A DNA stretch of 9,098 nucleotides, taken from Pseudobutyrivibrio sp. Its GTDB lineage: Bacteria > Bacillota > Clostridia > Lachnospirales > Lachnospiraceae. A model generated the notes under the pieces. It ran no database searches, was not told the DNA's origin, and saw only the letters and a list, made by a program, of their open reading frames with translations. The position numbers and the translations under genes are program-made. Below, piece after piece: positions 1-5,742 of the stretch (position 1 is its first letter; each line of letters starts with the position of its first letter). The stretch lies in NCBI GenBank assembly GCA_017557715.1, contig JAFYYE010000216.1:1-9098 (forward strand), read 5' to 3'.

Positions 1-123
1 AAAATGGAGGCAGCTTTGAAGAATGCTGAAAAGCTGAGTAAACATTTCAAAGATGAAAAATGGCCGTCAAAGGAATGCAATCCGCAAACAGATGTAGGAG
101 AATTGGTAAAGAATTTAGAGTGA
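1..123 (+). CDS. C-terminal end of an unknown protein (5' end outside window)
   Basis: An open frame runs from the window edge to TGA at 121-123, giving about 40 residues that end in NPQTDVGELVKNLE. The visible part is charged and looks helical at first, with no membrane segment. I do not recognise the family. The stop lies 13 bases before the next start, and the next gene's ribosome binding site overlaps this gene's end, so the two are almost certainly co-transcribed. It belongs to the same small-gene run as the 72-aa and 206-aa proteins downstream. It is real coding sequence on grounds of spacing and frame; its function cannot be judged from this tail. Confidence 0.6.
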   Translation, partial: KMEAALKNAEKLSKHFKDEKWPSKECNPQTDVGELVKNLE

Positions 124-136
124 AGGGGAGATATCT

Positions 137-355
137 TTGGGAGATTCTAAAATATTCGGAAAGTTATATAACCTTACGGACCTAGATAAATACTATACTG
201 TAAACGATTTAATGAAGGTGAGTGGAATAGACGGGCTAGATATTTTGCAATTCTTAGTCAAGAATAAGGATAAATATGACTTTAAGGTTTTTCCTTTAAT
301 CGTGTCTTCGCAAGGAAGTTGTTATTACAGATTTAAAACTAATAAGGAATATTGA
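137..355 (+). CDS. Small hypothetical protein, 72 aa, possible winged-helix fold
   Basis: It begins at a TTG codon (137-139) preceded by an AAGGGGAG ribosome binding site at 123-130 with a 6-base spacer; no ATG offers a better start. Residues about 20-40 (YTVNDLMKVSGIDGLDILQF) read like a helix-turn-helix pair, followed by a strand-rich tail (about 48-68), the order expected of a small winged helix, so DNA binding is possible. There is no signal peptide or membrane segment, and I do not recognise a named family. It follows an upstream gene by 13 bases and precedes the 206-aa gene by 95 bases, so it is probably one member of an accessory operon. A small regulator or a subunit of a multi-gene system are both open possibilities. 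Confidence 0.6.
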   Translation: MGDSKIFGKLYNLTDLDKYYTVNDLMKVSGIDGLDILQFLVKNKDKYDFKVFPLIVSSQGSCYYRFKTNKEY

Positions 356-450
356 ATGCAAAATTAGCTAGGTAATAATGTCGGATATGATGTTTTGGGA
401 TTATGTCTAGATAATAATGTTTTAAACGTTTTAGTTAATGGAGAAGAGCT

Positions 451-1071
451 ATGAATTGTCACGGAAGTAAACGACGAGAATTTATCTATGCAAATTATGA
501 AATTAAAGTAGTGGGCTGTATAAAATTGTACGATGGGGCATCTATAGAAAGTGATGCTGGAGGTCCTAAAATTACGGATCGTTATTACCAGTTTACTTGC
601 AAACATAGCAGTACGGGAAAGTTAGAAACTATAATAGTGGGACATGTAGTAGCTCGTGAAATATGCGAAGAATGTGGTTTAGCAATGCCTAAAGAATTTA
701 ATCCATTCTATGAAGAGGCAAGAGGAGGCGGTGGTGGCGGTGCAGCTGCAACTAGATATGATCCAATGAGAAGGCAACTATATAATGCTATCATGTTAAT
801 TATCACTCGCTATAGATTGTCAGATAAAAGTGGTACATCGCCTATATTTGAAATATTGAACGAAGTTACTTCTGATATGACGATGCCTATAGAACCGCGT
901 TATGTTAAAGCTATCAATACCATATTGAAGAAATTTAAGCCTATGGGGGAAATAATCCAGGATTTAAATGCTGTAAATCGAGTGCGTAATTTTAATTTTA
1001 ATCTTTTAGTTGATTGTTTGCGTGAAAACGGAGAAACAGATGTTAGTAATTTTGAATTAATAAGAAGATAA
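451..1071 (+). CDS. Hypothetical protein, 206 aa, with Cys/His pairs and a polyglycine-polyalanine linker
   Basis: The ATG at 451 follows a purine-rich site (GGAGAAGAG, 440-448). The protein has two parts. Residues 1-90 carry C50-x-H52 and C72-x-x-C75 (in TCKH and ICEECG), a spacing that could bind zinc. A linker at residues 92-100 consists of six glycines followed by three alanines. Residues 101-206 look helical and basic, ending in a stretch rich in RVRNFNFN-type residues. No signal peptide or membrane segment is visible, and I do not recognise the family. It lies in the same direction as the 72-aa gene upstream and the DUF2806-like gene downstream, so it may work with them. The linker suggests two separable domains; the zinc site is inferred from spacing only. 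Confidence 0.65.
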   Translation: MNCHGSKRREFIYANYEIKVVGCIKLYDGASIESDAGGPKITDRYYQFTCKHSSTGKLETIIVGHVVAREICEECGLAMPKEFNPFYEEARGGGGGGAAATRYDPMRRQLYNAIMLIITRYRLSDKSGTSPIFEILNEVTSDMTMPIEPRYVKAINTILKKFKPMGEIIQDLNAVNRVRNFNFNLLVDCLRENGETDVSNFELIRR

Positions 1072-1176
1072 TATGACTTTTTTAGAGTATTATAGGCGTA
1101 ACACAAATTATTCACAAACAGAATCCATTATTACGGGTAGTTTGATTATAGGTATGACTGTAAGAGGGGAAATGAT

Positions 1177-1332
1177 ATGGATTTTGGAGAATTAATAAAG
1201 GCTGTTGTAGAACCGGCAGATAGAATGATTGATGAAGTTAGTCATGCAATTGGTAAAGCTTATGAGCCGAGGTATATAAGGCGGAGAGCTGATGCAAGGG
1301 CATATTTACAATCATTATCCATTTCCACATGA
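1177..1332 (+). pseudogene. DUF2806-like protein, N-terminal fragment cut off by ISL3 debris
   Basis: ATG at 1177 has a good ribosome binding site (AGAGGGGA, 1163-1170). The first about 43 residues include AIGKAYEPRYIRRRADARA, which resembles the N-terminus I recall for DUF2806 proteins: a helix, then a YEP-x-x-IRR-x-ADA pattern leading into a long Ala/Glu-rich helix. The frame then runs into sequence that reads as an ISL3 transposase on the other strand and stops at 1330-1332. Full-length family members are several hundred residues, so this is a truncated gene. The junction lies at about 1297-1306. The function of DUF2806 is not established. Assignment rests on this motif alone. Confidence 0.5.
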
Positions 1333-1403
1333 ACTTCGTCAATGCAAATGGCGTCAGAAACATGGAAACGATTAGCGATAGCTACTGATGTGGCCATTAA
1401 ATC
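1297..1403 (-). pseudogene. ISL3-family transposase fragment, internally deleted
   Basis: Reading the minus strand from 1403 down gives DLMATSVAIANRFHVSDA, then ICIDEVHVEMDNDCKYAL. The first piece matches the helix-turn-helix region of ISL3-type transposases (IANRFHVSD). The second matches the start of the catalytic domain, with the first acidic residue in IDEVH. In intact members the two are separated by roughly 15-25 residues (from memory), so they have been joined by a deletion at about 1350-1356. The scrap starts exactly at the left end of the IS66 element (1404) and ends in the DUF2806-like gene. It therefore looks like an ISL3 element that interrupted that gene and was later hit by IS66. 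It cannot encode a working enzyme. Confidence 0.6.
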
Positions 1404-1418
1404 GTAAGCGCCTAATAA
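1404..1418 (+). repeat. IS66 left terminal inverted repeat
   Basis: GTAAGCGCCTAATAA is the exact reverse complement of 2829-2843. The match extends three bases outward (ATC at 1401-1403 with GAT at 2844-2846), giving 18 bp in all. Those outer bases are probably chance, because IS66 ends are expected to start at GTAA. Confidence 0.85.
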
Positions 1419-1518
1419 TCCAGCGGATTTAATAGGCTTCCTTTCTTTTTTATAATCATTGATAGGATTGAATGTATTGATTGCATTTCACTCCAATTAT
1501 CTTAAGGAGGACCTATCA

Positions 1519-1596
1519 ATGAGAAAATCTAGAACACCTGCTAGTGAACAAATGGAATTGATACCTTGTTATTATCGCAAGTCATTTCTGCTATGA
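1519..1596 (+). pseudogene. tnpA: IS66 TnpA (OrfA) remnant, N-terminal 15 or so codons
   Basis: ATG at 1519 sits 8 bases after a near-perfect AAGGAGG (1504-1510). The first residues, MRKSRTPASEQMELI, match the opening of IS66 OrfA proteins from Lachnospiraceae as I recall them. After about residue 15 the sequence changes to PCYYRKSFLL and stops at 1594-1596, where a full protein would continue with the helix-turn-helix region to about 100 residues or more. A deletion has removed most of the gene. OrfA is an accessory protein that IS66 needs for transposition, so the element is disabled here as well as in tnpC. Confidence 0.65.
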
Positions 1597-1606
1597 AAGG
1601 CAGCTT

Positions 1607-1698
1607 ATGCTAGGCGATATTTCCGGTGTAAACGAAATTTATATAGTATGCGGATACACCGATATGAGAAAGTCTATCGATGGTCATTGCGCCATTGT
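1607..1698 (+). pseudogene. tnpB: IS66 TnpB (OrfB) remnant, N-terminal fragment
   Basis: ATG at 1607 follows AAAGG at 1597-1601. Residues MLGDISGVNEIYIVCGYTDM, followed by RKSIDG, are the hallmark N-terminus of IS66 OrfB (the TDMRKSIDG motif). Similarity ends around HCAIV at about 1695-1700. There the reading changes to tnpC coding sequence in another frame (+1), so the open frame to 1873 is not a real continuation. Intact OrfB is about 115-120 residues; about 30 remain. The deletion that joined tnpB to tnpC removed the rest of tnpB and the start of tnpC. Confidence 0.75.
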
Positions 1699-2760
1699 AA
1701 TACAATTATCTCAGCTCAGACTACAGTCATTGTTCAGCTGCAAAAAACGATGCAGGATGCTGAAAGTCGTGAGGCAGAACATCAAAAACGTGAAGCTGTT
1801 TTGCAAGAGCAGATTGATTATCTTACTAAAAAACTTTTTGGCGCTTCCACTGAAAGACGCCATGAAGAAATAGATGGTCAACTCAGCTTGTTTGATGAAG
1901 CTAAAACTACGTTTGAGGAAAAACTAAAAGGTATTCCTGTCGAGGAAGTCGTTGTAGATATCCCTGACGAAGATAAGAATTGTCCTCAGTGTGGTACTCC
2001 TCTTGAATGCATCGGCAAGGAATTAATTCGAAGAGAACTCGAATACATTCTAGCCAAAGTCAAGGTTAAGGAATATGTAAGTTATCATTATGGCTGTCCA
2101 GAATGCAAGAATACTGACGAGCCATATATCATAAAAGCTAAACTTGATAAGAAACCACTTATGAAGCACTCTCTCGCATCAGAATCATCTGTTGCATGGA
2201 CGATATAGAAATATGGCAATGCATTACCTTTATATCGTCAGGAGAAAGACTGGGAGCAGTATGGCATTGAATTAAGCCGAACCACTTTGGCTAACTGGAT
2301 CATTTATTGTTCTAAACATTACTTTGATCCACTCTATCAGTTCTTCCATCGCAAGCTATTAGAAAGGAACTTCCTAATGGCTGATGAGACACCGGTTCAA
2401 GTATTAAATGAACCTGGTCGGAGGGCTGAGTCAAAGTCCTACATGTGGGTATACCGTACAGGCGAAGATGGATTACCTCCAATAATAATGTACGGCTACT
2501 CCGAAACAAGGGCGGGAGAAAATGCCATCAGGCCTTTCACTGTTGGCAGAAAGAACTGGTTGTTTTCAGATTCTCCTGCCGGAGCCACTGCCAGTGCTAC
2601 AGTTTACAGTATCGTAGAAATGGCAAAAGCTCATGAACTAAATATTTATGAATACATCAAATATATCCTGAGTCAGCGCCCATCAAAAGACTGGTCTGAT
2701 GAACAGTTGGAAACAATTGCTCCTTGGAATCAGGATGTAATTGAAAAATGTAAAAGATAA
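1698..2760 (+). pseudogene. tnpC: IS66 TnpC transposase, N-truncated with internal stop and catalytic deletion
   Basis: One frame runs from the tnpB junction to TAA at 2758-2760, broken only by a TAG at 2206-2208. In order it shows a coiled-coil leader zipper (VIVQLQKTMQDAESREAEHQ), the KKLFGASTERR motif, a zinc-ribbon (CPQCGTPLEC, CPECK), MADETPVQVL with the first catalytic Asp, the segment TRAGENAIRPFTVGRKNWLF, and the normal C-terminal tail ending in PWNQDVIEKCKR. In intact TnpC (about 520-550 aa) the TRAG and ENAIRPF blocks are well over 100 residues apart. A deletion has fused them here and removed the second catalytic Asp. An open piece without the stop begins at 2287. It cannot act as a transposase. 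Confidence 0.85.
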
Positions 2761-2828
2761 TTGGAGAAAAATACTCGTATCCTCGCAATCCTCGCTTAGG
2801 TGCGAGAGATTTTAGGAGGGATGCCTTT

Positions 2829-2843
2829 TTATTAGGCGCTTAC
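2829..2843 (+). repeat. IS66 right terminal inverted repeat
   Basis: TTATTAGGCGCTTAC mirrors 1404-1418 exactly and ends in TTAC as expected for the right end of an IS66 element. It marks the junction with the acetyltransferase fragment. The 68 bases between the tnpC stop and this repeat are non-coding and hold a short CTCGC/GCGAG hairpin at 2791-2806. Confidence 0.85.
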
Positions 2844-3113
2844 GATGTAACTATTGGAAATCATGTAATCATCAATTTGGATTGTACACTGGAACATGAT
2901 GATGTTATTCAGGATTTTGTAACAATGTATCCAAGCGTGAATGTGTCTGGATGCTGCGAGGTTGGTTCTTGCGTAGAGTTTGGTACTGGAATGCAGATCC
3001 TGCAGGGTCTATCGGTAGTTGATAATGCGATTGTTGGTGCTAGTGCTTGTGTTGTTAGGAATATTGAAGAAGCCGGGGTGTATGTTGGGGCACCGGCGAA
3101 GAGGATAAAATAA
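2844..3113 (+). pseudogene. Sugar O-acetyltransferase (NeuD/PglD type), C-terminal fragment
   Basis: The frame starts at the IS66 right end and reads DVTIGNHVIINLDCTLEHDD, continuing through YPSVNVSGC, EVGSCVEFGTGMQILQG and NAIVGASACVVRNI to GVYVGAPAKRIK and TAA (3111-3113). These are left-handed beta-helix hexapeptide turns, with the catalytic-type His in EHDD and the typical VGxPAK end of NeuD/PglD acetyltransferases, which acetylate amino or hydroxyl groups of nucleotide-linked or surface sugars. Only about 89 residues of a usual 200-220 remain. The N-terminal Rossmann part and first helix turns are missing. No ribosome binding site precedes the internal TTG at 2877, so expression is unlikely. 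It points to an older polysaccharide locus here. Confidence 0.8.
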
Positions 3114-3120
3114 AACTAAT

Positions 3121-3252
3121 AATTCTATATACCGTCCAACAGCAGCTTATGGTTACCTCGGCTGTACAGATGTTAAGGTTCCGTGGGAGCATGCAGATAA
3201 GGCGGATGCATTAAAGAAATACCTTAAGCACAATCATTATGGTATAATTTAG
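3121..3252 (+). pseudogene. metK: S-adenosylmethionine synthetase (MetK) C-terminal fragment
   Basis: A short frame reads IYRPTAAYGYLGCTDVKVPW, then EHADKADALKKYLKHNHYG, to TAG at 3250-3252. The order TAAYGxFGR - WE - TDKxxALK is the C-terminal signature of MetK, which makes S-adenosylmethionine from methionine and ATP. Here the usual FGR is LGC and TDK is ADK, so it has drifted. About 40 of roughly 390 residues are left, and the start is lost in the 7 bases after the acetyltransferase stop. The genome must have an intact metK elsewhere, since the enzyme is essential. This copy is probably a fragment carried in by a rearrangement. Identification rests on one motif cluster. Confidence 0.6.
3240..3248 (+). 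promoter_or_regulatory. Extended -10 promoter for the 442-aa gene
   Basis: TGG-TATAAT (3240-3248) is a perfect -10 hexamer with the TGn extension. No good -35 is present at the usual distance, which an extended -10 can tolerate. Transcription would start near 3254-3256, within the hairpin at 3252-3273, and 45 bases upstream of the 442-aa start. It overlaps the end of the metK scrap. Confidence 0.45.
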
Positions 3253-3273
3253 GCAGTTCCCTAGGGAGCTGCC
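3252..3273 (+). terminator. Near-perfect hairpin, terminator or 5'-end stem-loop
   Basis: Arms GGCAGTTCCC (3252-3261) and GGGAGCTGCC (3264-3273) pair throughout, with one G.U pair, around a central TA. Only a short AATTTA stretch follows, so as a terminator it is weak. It starts 4 bases after the TATAAT at 3243-3248 and may instead fold at the 5' end of the 442-aa gene's message. Confidence 0.55.
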
Positions 3274-3300
3274 AATTTACTATTGGGAGCGGTTTTATTT

Positions 3301-4629
3301 ATGAGTGACAAATTACAAGAATTAATTATAAAAGCACAGAAGTTATCAGAAGAATATGATAAAGTGGCTCTTTATGGGTGCGAATCATTGATAAGTGATT
3401 GGCCTGAGCAAAGACAGGCACATTACATTTCGGGACCAATAGTTGGCATGTTTTTGGACAAAGACCCTGAACTTATGGATTACATATATGATTTAAGTCA
3501 ACTATTAGAATTGGATTCATTGAAGAGAAATATTCTGTGGTTGATGGAAGCGGATGATAAAGAGAAGAAAAAGTCGATTAGGGATATTCCGAAAAATGAT
3601 GCTTTGAAAAGTAAATTGGAAAGAATTTTATATGAATCATCTGCTGAGAAATATAGAGCTATTATAGCTCAAACTCAAACTGTTGATGAACTAGATACTG
3701 TTTTGCATGAATATACTGGTGAAATATTGAGTTGTCTTGACGGCGAATCAAGTTTTGTCAGGATGAAATATTTATTATGCTATATCGAATATAGAAAAAT
3801 TATATCGTTAAAGATACAAGATTCATTCTTTTCGAAAGAGCAGGCTGAATTAGATGTTTTGTATAAAGATTATTATGATAAAAACTCAGAATATTATAAA
3901 TATGGCTTAATAACATGTGAACCACAAAAGAAACTTATTATAGTTAACCCGCCAAGAATTTACGATGAGATCATTAATAAAACTATTGTTTTAGCACTGC
4001 CAGAAAGTATTGTCAGTGTGATTAATGATTTGATGTACGCGGGCTTGATTGGAAAAGCTTCTTTTCGAGCGACAGGTACTATTCTAGATGGAAGAAATGA
4101 TCGACAGTATATCTGCGAAGCGGTTGAGCGCGGACAAATTTTCACCTTAGATTATAAGAGCTTGAGTGATGTTTCAAAGTTATATATATCAAATGATAAT
4201 CATACTGAATATGATGACCAACTCTGGGTTGTTAAGAAAGAAAATGATTTATACTTCGAAGAGTTAGATAGTGATTTTGATATATATGATGAAGCTATAG
4301 TTACAAGACTTTTGCATATACAGGTACAAGAAGAAAAGACATCAAATGGATTTAAAATAAATCATATGGATTATGAATTTATTTTTTATACTATTGATGA
4401 ATTTGAGCAACGAAAAATACATGCGTATACAAAAGGCGCTGCTGGAAAACGGAAGAAAATGTTTAAGCTAGATTACTGTACCATACCAATCGATTATAAA
4501 GTAAAAGTTTTTGGGCCGGATTACTCAGAAATAGAGGTGCTGTTTTTGCAGTATGTACTAAATATGTTCTTTAAACATAAGGAATTGTTAGATGAGTATT
4601 TTAGTGATGTAACAACATCTTGTAAATAA
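3301..4629 (+). CDS. Intact hypothetical protein, 442 aa, function unknown
   Basis: I chose ATG 3301 because GGGAGCGG (3285-3292) sits 8 bases before it; a TTG at 3283 would add six residues but has no ribosome binding site. The product is soluble, acidic to neutral, without signal peptide or membrane segments. Residues about 1-200 look mostly helical (SDKLQELIIKAQKLSEEYDK, then LELDSLKRNILWLMEAD). Residues about 205-430 alternate strands and helices, including PQKKLIIVNPPRIYDEIINK and KGAAGKRKKMFKLDY, a basic patch that could bind nucleic acid. I do not recognise the family and see no catalytic signature. It is the only full-length gene between the IS66 element and the Kdo operon and appears to have its own promoter, which argues that it is kept. 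Its neighbours are all broken, so context gives no function. Confidence 0.85.
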   Translation: MSDKLQELIIKAQKLSEEYDKVALYGCESLISDWPEQRQAHYISGPIVGMFLDKDPELMDYIYDLSQLLELDSLKRNILWLMEADDKEKKKSIRDIPKNDALKSKLERILYESSAEKYRAIIAQTQTVDELDTVLHEYTGEILSCLDGESSFVRMKYLLCYIEYRKIISLKIQDSFFSKEQAELDVLYKDYYDKNSEYYKYGLITCEPQKKLIIVNPPRIYDEIINKTIVLALPESIVSVINDLMYAGLIGKASFRATGTILDGRNDRQYICEAVERGQIFTLDYKSLSDVSKLYISNDNHTEYDDQLWVVKKENDLYFEELDSDFDIYDEAIVTRLLHIQVQEEKTSNGFKINHMDYEFIFYTIDEFEQRKIHAYTKGAAGKRKKMFKLDYCTIPIDYKVKVFGPDYSEIEVLFLQYVLNMFFKHKELLDEYFSDVTTSCK

Positions 4630-4817
4630 ATCTATTGAAATTTATTATTTTTAAAAGAGGAAAATAGTATAAGTAATGAAGCTGCCAGATACATATACAG
4701 ACAACAAGAGCTATTAATGGAGACATACCTACGGCAGAGGATTTAAAGAAATACATGGAATGCTTTGAAAAGTATTGGAAGCAATATAAAGCAAAATAAA
4801 AAAATGGAAGGATTGCA
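4630..4817 (+). other. Short decayed stretch with a possible C-terminal coding scrap
   Basis: One frame reads AINGDIPTAEDLKKYMECFE, then KYWKQYKAK, from 4710 to TAA at 4797-4799. It looks like a helical protein tail but lacks any start or ribosome binding site. A second frame (about 4650-4743) reads helix-like residues SNEAARYIYRQQELLMETYL without a start. I recognise neither. The spacing is natural for the small gene whose ATG at 4818 follows GGAAGG at 4806-4811. These are probably remains of a gene that once preceded the TOTE gene. Confidence 0.35.
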
Positions 4818-5677
4818 ATGAATGAAGAACAGTACTTATCGAGAATAAGTCAATTTGAAAATGAAATTGAATATTTGCACGGACTTCTCGATAATGCTGG
4901 GATTTCATACAAACGGGAGTCAGTAGAAAAGTCAAGGATGAAATGAGATTGCAAATACGGTCGGTTCCGGATGAGAAGTCAGTCATCCTGGTAGCGACAG
5001 ATAAGTATATTGGTGAAGTATCCAATTACTCAAGGCTTGATACAATGATGCTTACAATGCCTGCGGCAGCTGAAGGGAATATCGAGCAGTTTGCCGGGCA
5101 CCTCCATCGAGACTATGAAACTAAGACAGAAGTTATCATTTAAGACTATGTAGATTCTCATATTCGTGTCCTTGAAAAAATGTATCATAAACGCCTCCGA
5201 ACATATAAGAAGATAGGATACAAAATATGCAATAATTTCATTGCCGAAAAGTAAAATGCAAATACAATCTTTGGCATGGATACTTATGAAAAAGTATACG
5301 AAAGAAATCTGCTGGAGGCAAACAAAGAAATCATTATTTCCAGTCCGGGATTAAATCAGACTAAGGTAAATGCATTTGTAAGGCTTATAAAGAAAAGGCA
5401 AGAAGATGGGGTGAAGAATACTGTTGTTACATTTGATCCCGAAGGATATCCGGAAGAAAAGATTGAAGATATAAAGGCTCTTGTACAGGTATTAGAAAAC
5501 TGTGGCGTAAAGGTTAGACTCCAGGATCATATGCATGAACATTTTGCCATCATTGACGATGATATAGTATGGTACGGAAGCATGAATTTACTTTCGGGGG
5601 CAAAGATTGATGATAATCTGATGCGTGTTAAGAGCAAAGATGTAGCTCAGGAATTATTGGAAATGACCTTCGGATAA
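4818..5677 (+). pseudogene. TOTE conflict-system primase/helicase/nuclease gene, collapsed remnant
   Basis: ATG 4818 with its own ribosome binding site (GGAAGG, 4806-4811) begins a coiled-coil leader (MNEEQYLSRISQFENEIEYL ... GLLDNAGISYKRE) like that of TOTE conflict-system proteins. The frame stops at 4944-4946, where the sequence jumps to a different frame and a far later part of the protein. That part holds the helicase C-terminal lobe (SVILVATDKYIGE, YSRLDTMMLTMP, QFAGHLHRDY: motif VI with the usual GR changed to GH) and then the PLD-type nuclease end (SSPGLNQTKVNAFV, FDPEGYPEEKIED, HEHFAIIDDDIVWYGSMN). The archaeo-eukaryotic primase domain and first helicase lobe are gone, probably over 700 residues. 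Stops TAA at 5141-5143 (where Tyr is expected in VIIYDYVDSHI) and TAA at 5252-5254 break the rest. It is non-functional. Confidence 0.8.
5276..5677 (+). pseudogene. PLD-like nuclease end of the TOTE remnant (longest open piece, 133 aa)
   Basis: This is the open segment after the second nonsense codon, in the same frame as 4943-5143. It contains a full-looking C-terminal phospholipase-D-type nuclease module: SSPGLNQTKVNAFVRLIKKR, then HEHFAIIDDDIVWYGSMNLL with H-x-H, D and N in place of the usual HxK-D-N pattern, and a clean C-terminus ending in LLEMTFG. ATG 5276 has no ribosome binding site, so separate translation is unlikely. This half has kept its sequence well, which suggests that decay is recent. 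Confidence 0.6.
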
Positions 5678-5686
5678 TAAAAGTAT

Positions 5687-5711
5687 GTGACGTCATTTTG
5701 GCGTCACTTTG
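5687..5711 (+). terminator. Rho-independent terminator after the TOTE remnant
   Basis: Stem GTGACG (5687-5692) pairs with CGTCAC (5702-5707) around a 9-base loop, followed by TTTGT. It lies about 10 bases after the TOTE stop and suits its 3' end. The T-run is short, so strength is moderate. Confidence 0.6.
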
Positions 5712-5742
5712 TAAACGGTAAATCGATTGAGGACTTACGTAT

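Larger units (their letters stand above)
1404..2843 (+). mobile_element. IS66-family element, internally deleted (1440 bp), with perfect terminal repeats
   Basis: The left end GTAAGCGCCTAATAA (1404-1418) and right end TTATTAGGCGCTTAC (2829-2843) are perfect inverted repeats of 15 bp. IS66-family elements are known to begin GTAA and end TTAC. Between them, in the usual order, lie scraps of tnpA, tnpB and tnpC. Intact IS66 relatives are about 2.5 kb, so roughly 1 kb has been lost through internal deletions. The 8-bp flanks (ATTAAATC left, GATGTAAC right) do not match, so the usual target duplication is absent. The left flank is an ISL3 transposase and the right flank an acetyltransferase gene, which points to deletion or recombination next to the element after insertion. 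Confidence 0.85.

Noticed and set aside
369..420. Direct repeat of 13 bases (TAGGTAATAATGT and TAGATAATAATGT) 39 bases apart
   Set aside because: The copies differ by one base in AT-rich non-coding sequence and no third copy was seen, so chance is likely. It is not a CRISPR array.
364..606. Minus-strand open frames at 364-606, 900-1115, 3960-4145, 4729-5025, 7068-7262, 7375-7581, 7687-7986 and 8526-8762
   Set aside because: Each lies opposite a better supported plus-strand gene or gene remnant, has no ribosome binding site of note, and gives no family pattern.
1073..1195. 40-codon plus-strand frame starting 2 bases after the 206-aa gene
   Set aside because: It lacks a convincing ribosome binding site and overlaps the start of the DUF2806-like gene, which has a strong one. 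The translation shows no recognisable pattern.
1698..1873. Continuation of the tnpB frame beyond the fusion point
   Set aside because: Past about 1698 this frame is only a shadow of tnpC, whose true reading is in another frame with recognisable zipper and zinc-ribbon motifs.
1401..2846. 18-bp inverted repeat first considered as a coding repeat shared by the ISL3 and acetyltransferase frames (LLGAYD in both)
   Set aside because: The match is explained by IS66 terminal repeats (GTAAGCG...CGCTTAC) plus three extra chance bases; the shared residues are translated IS66 ends.
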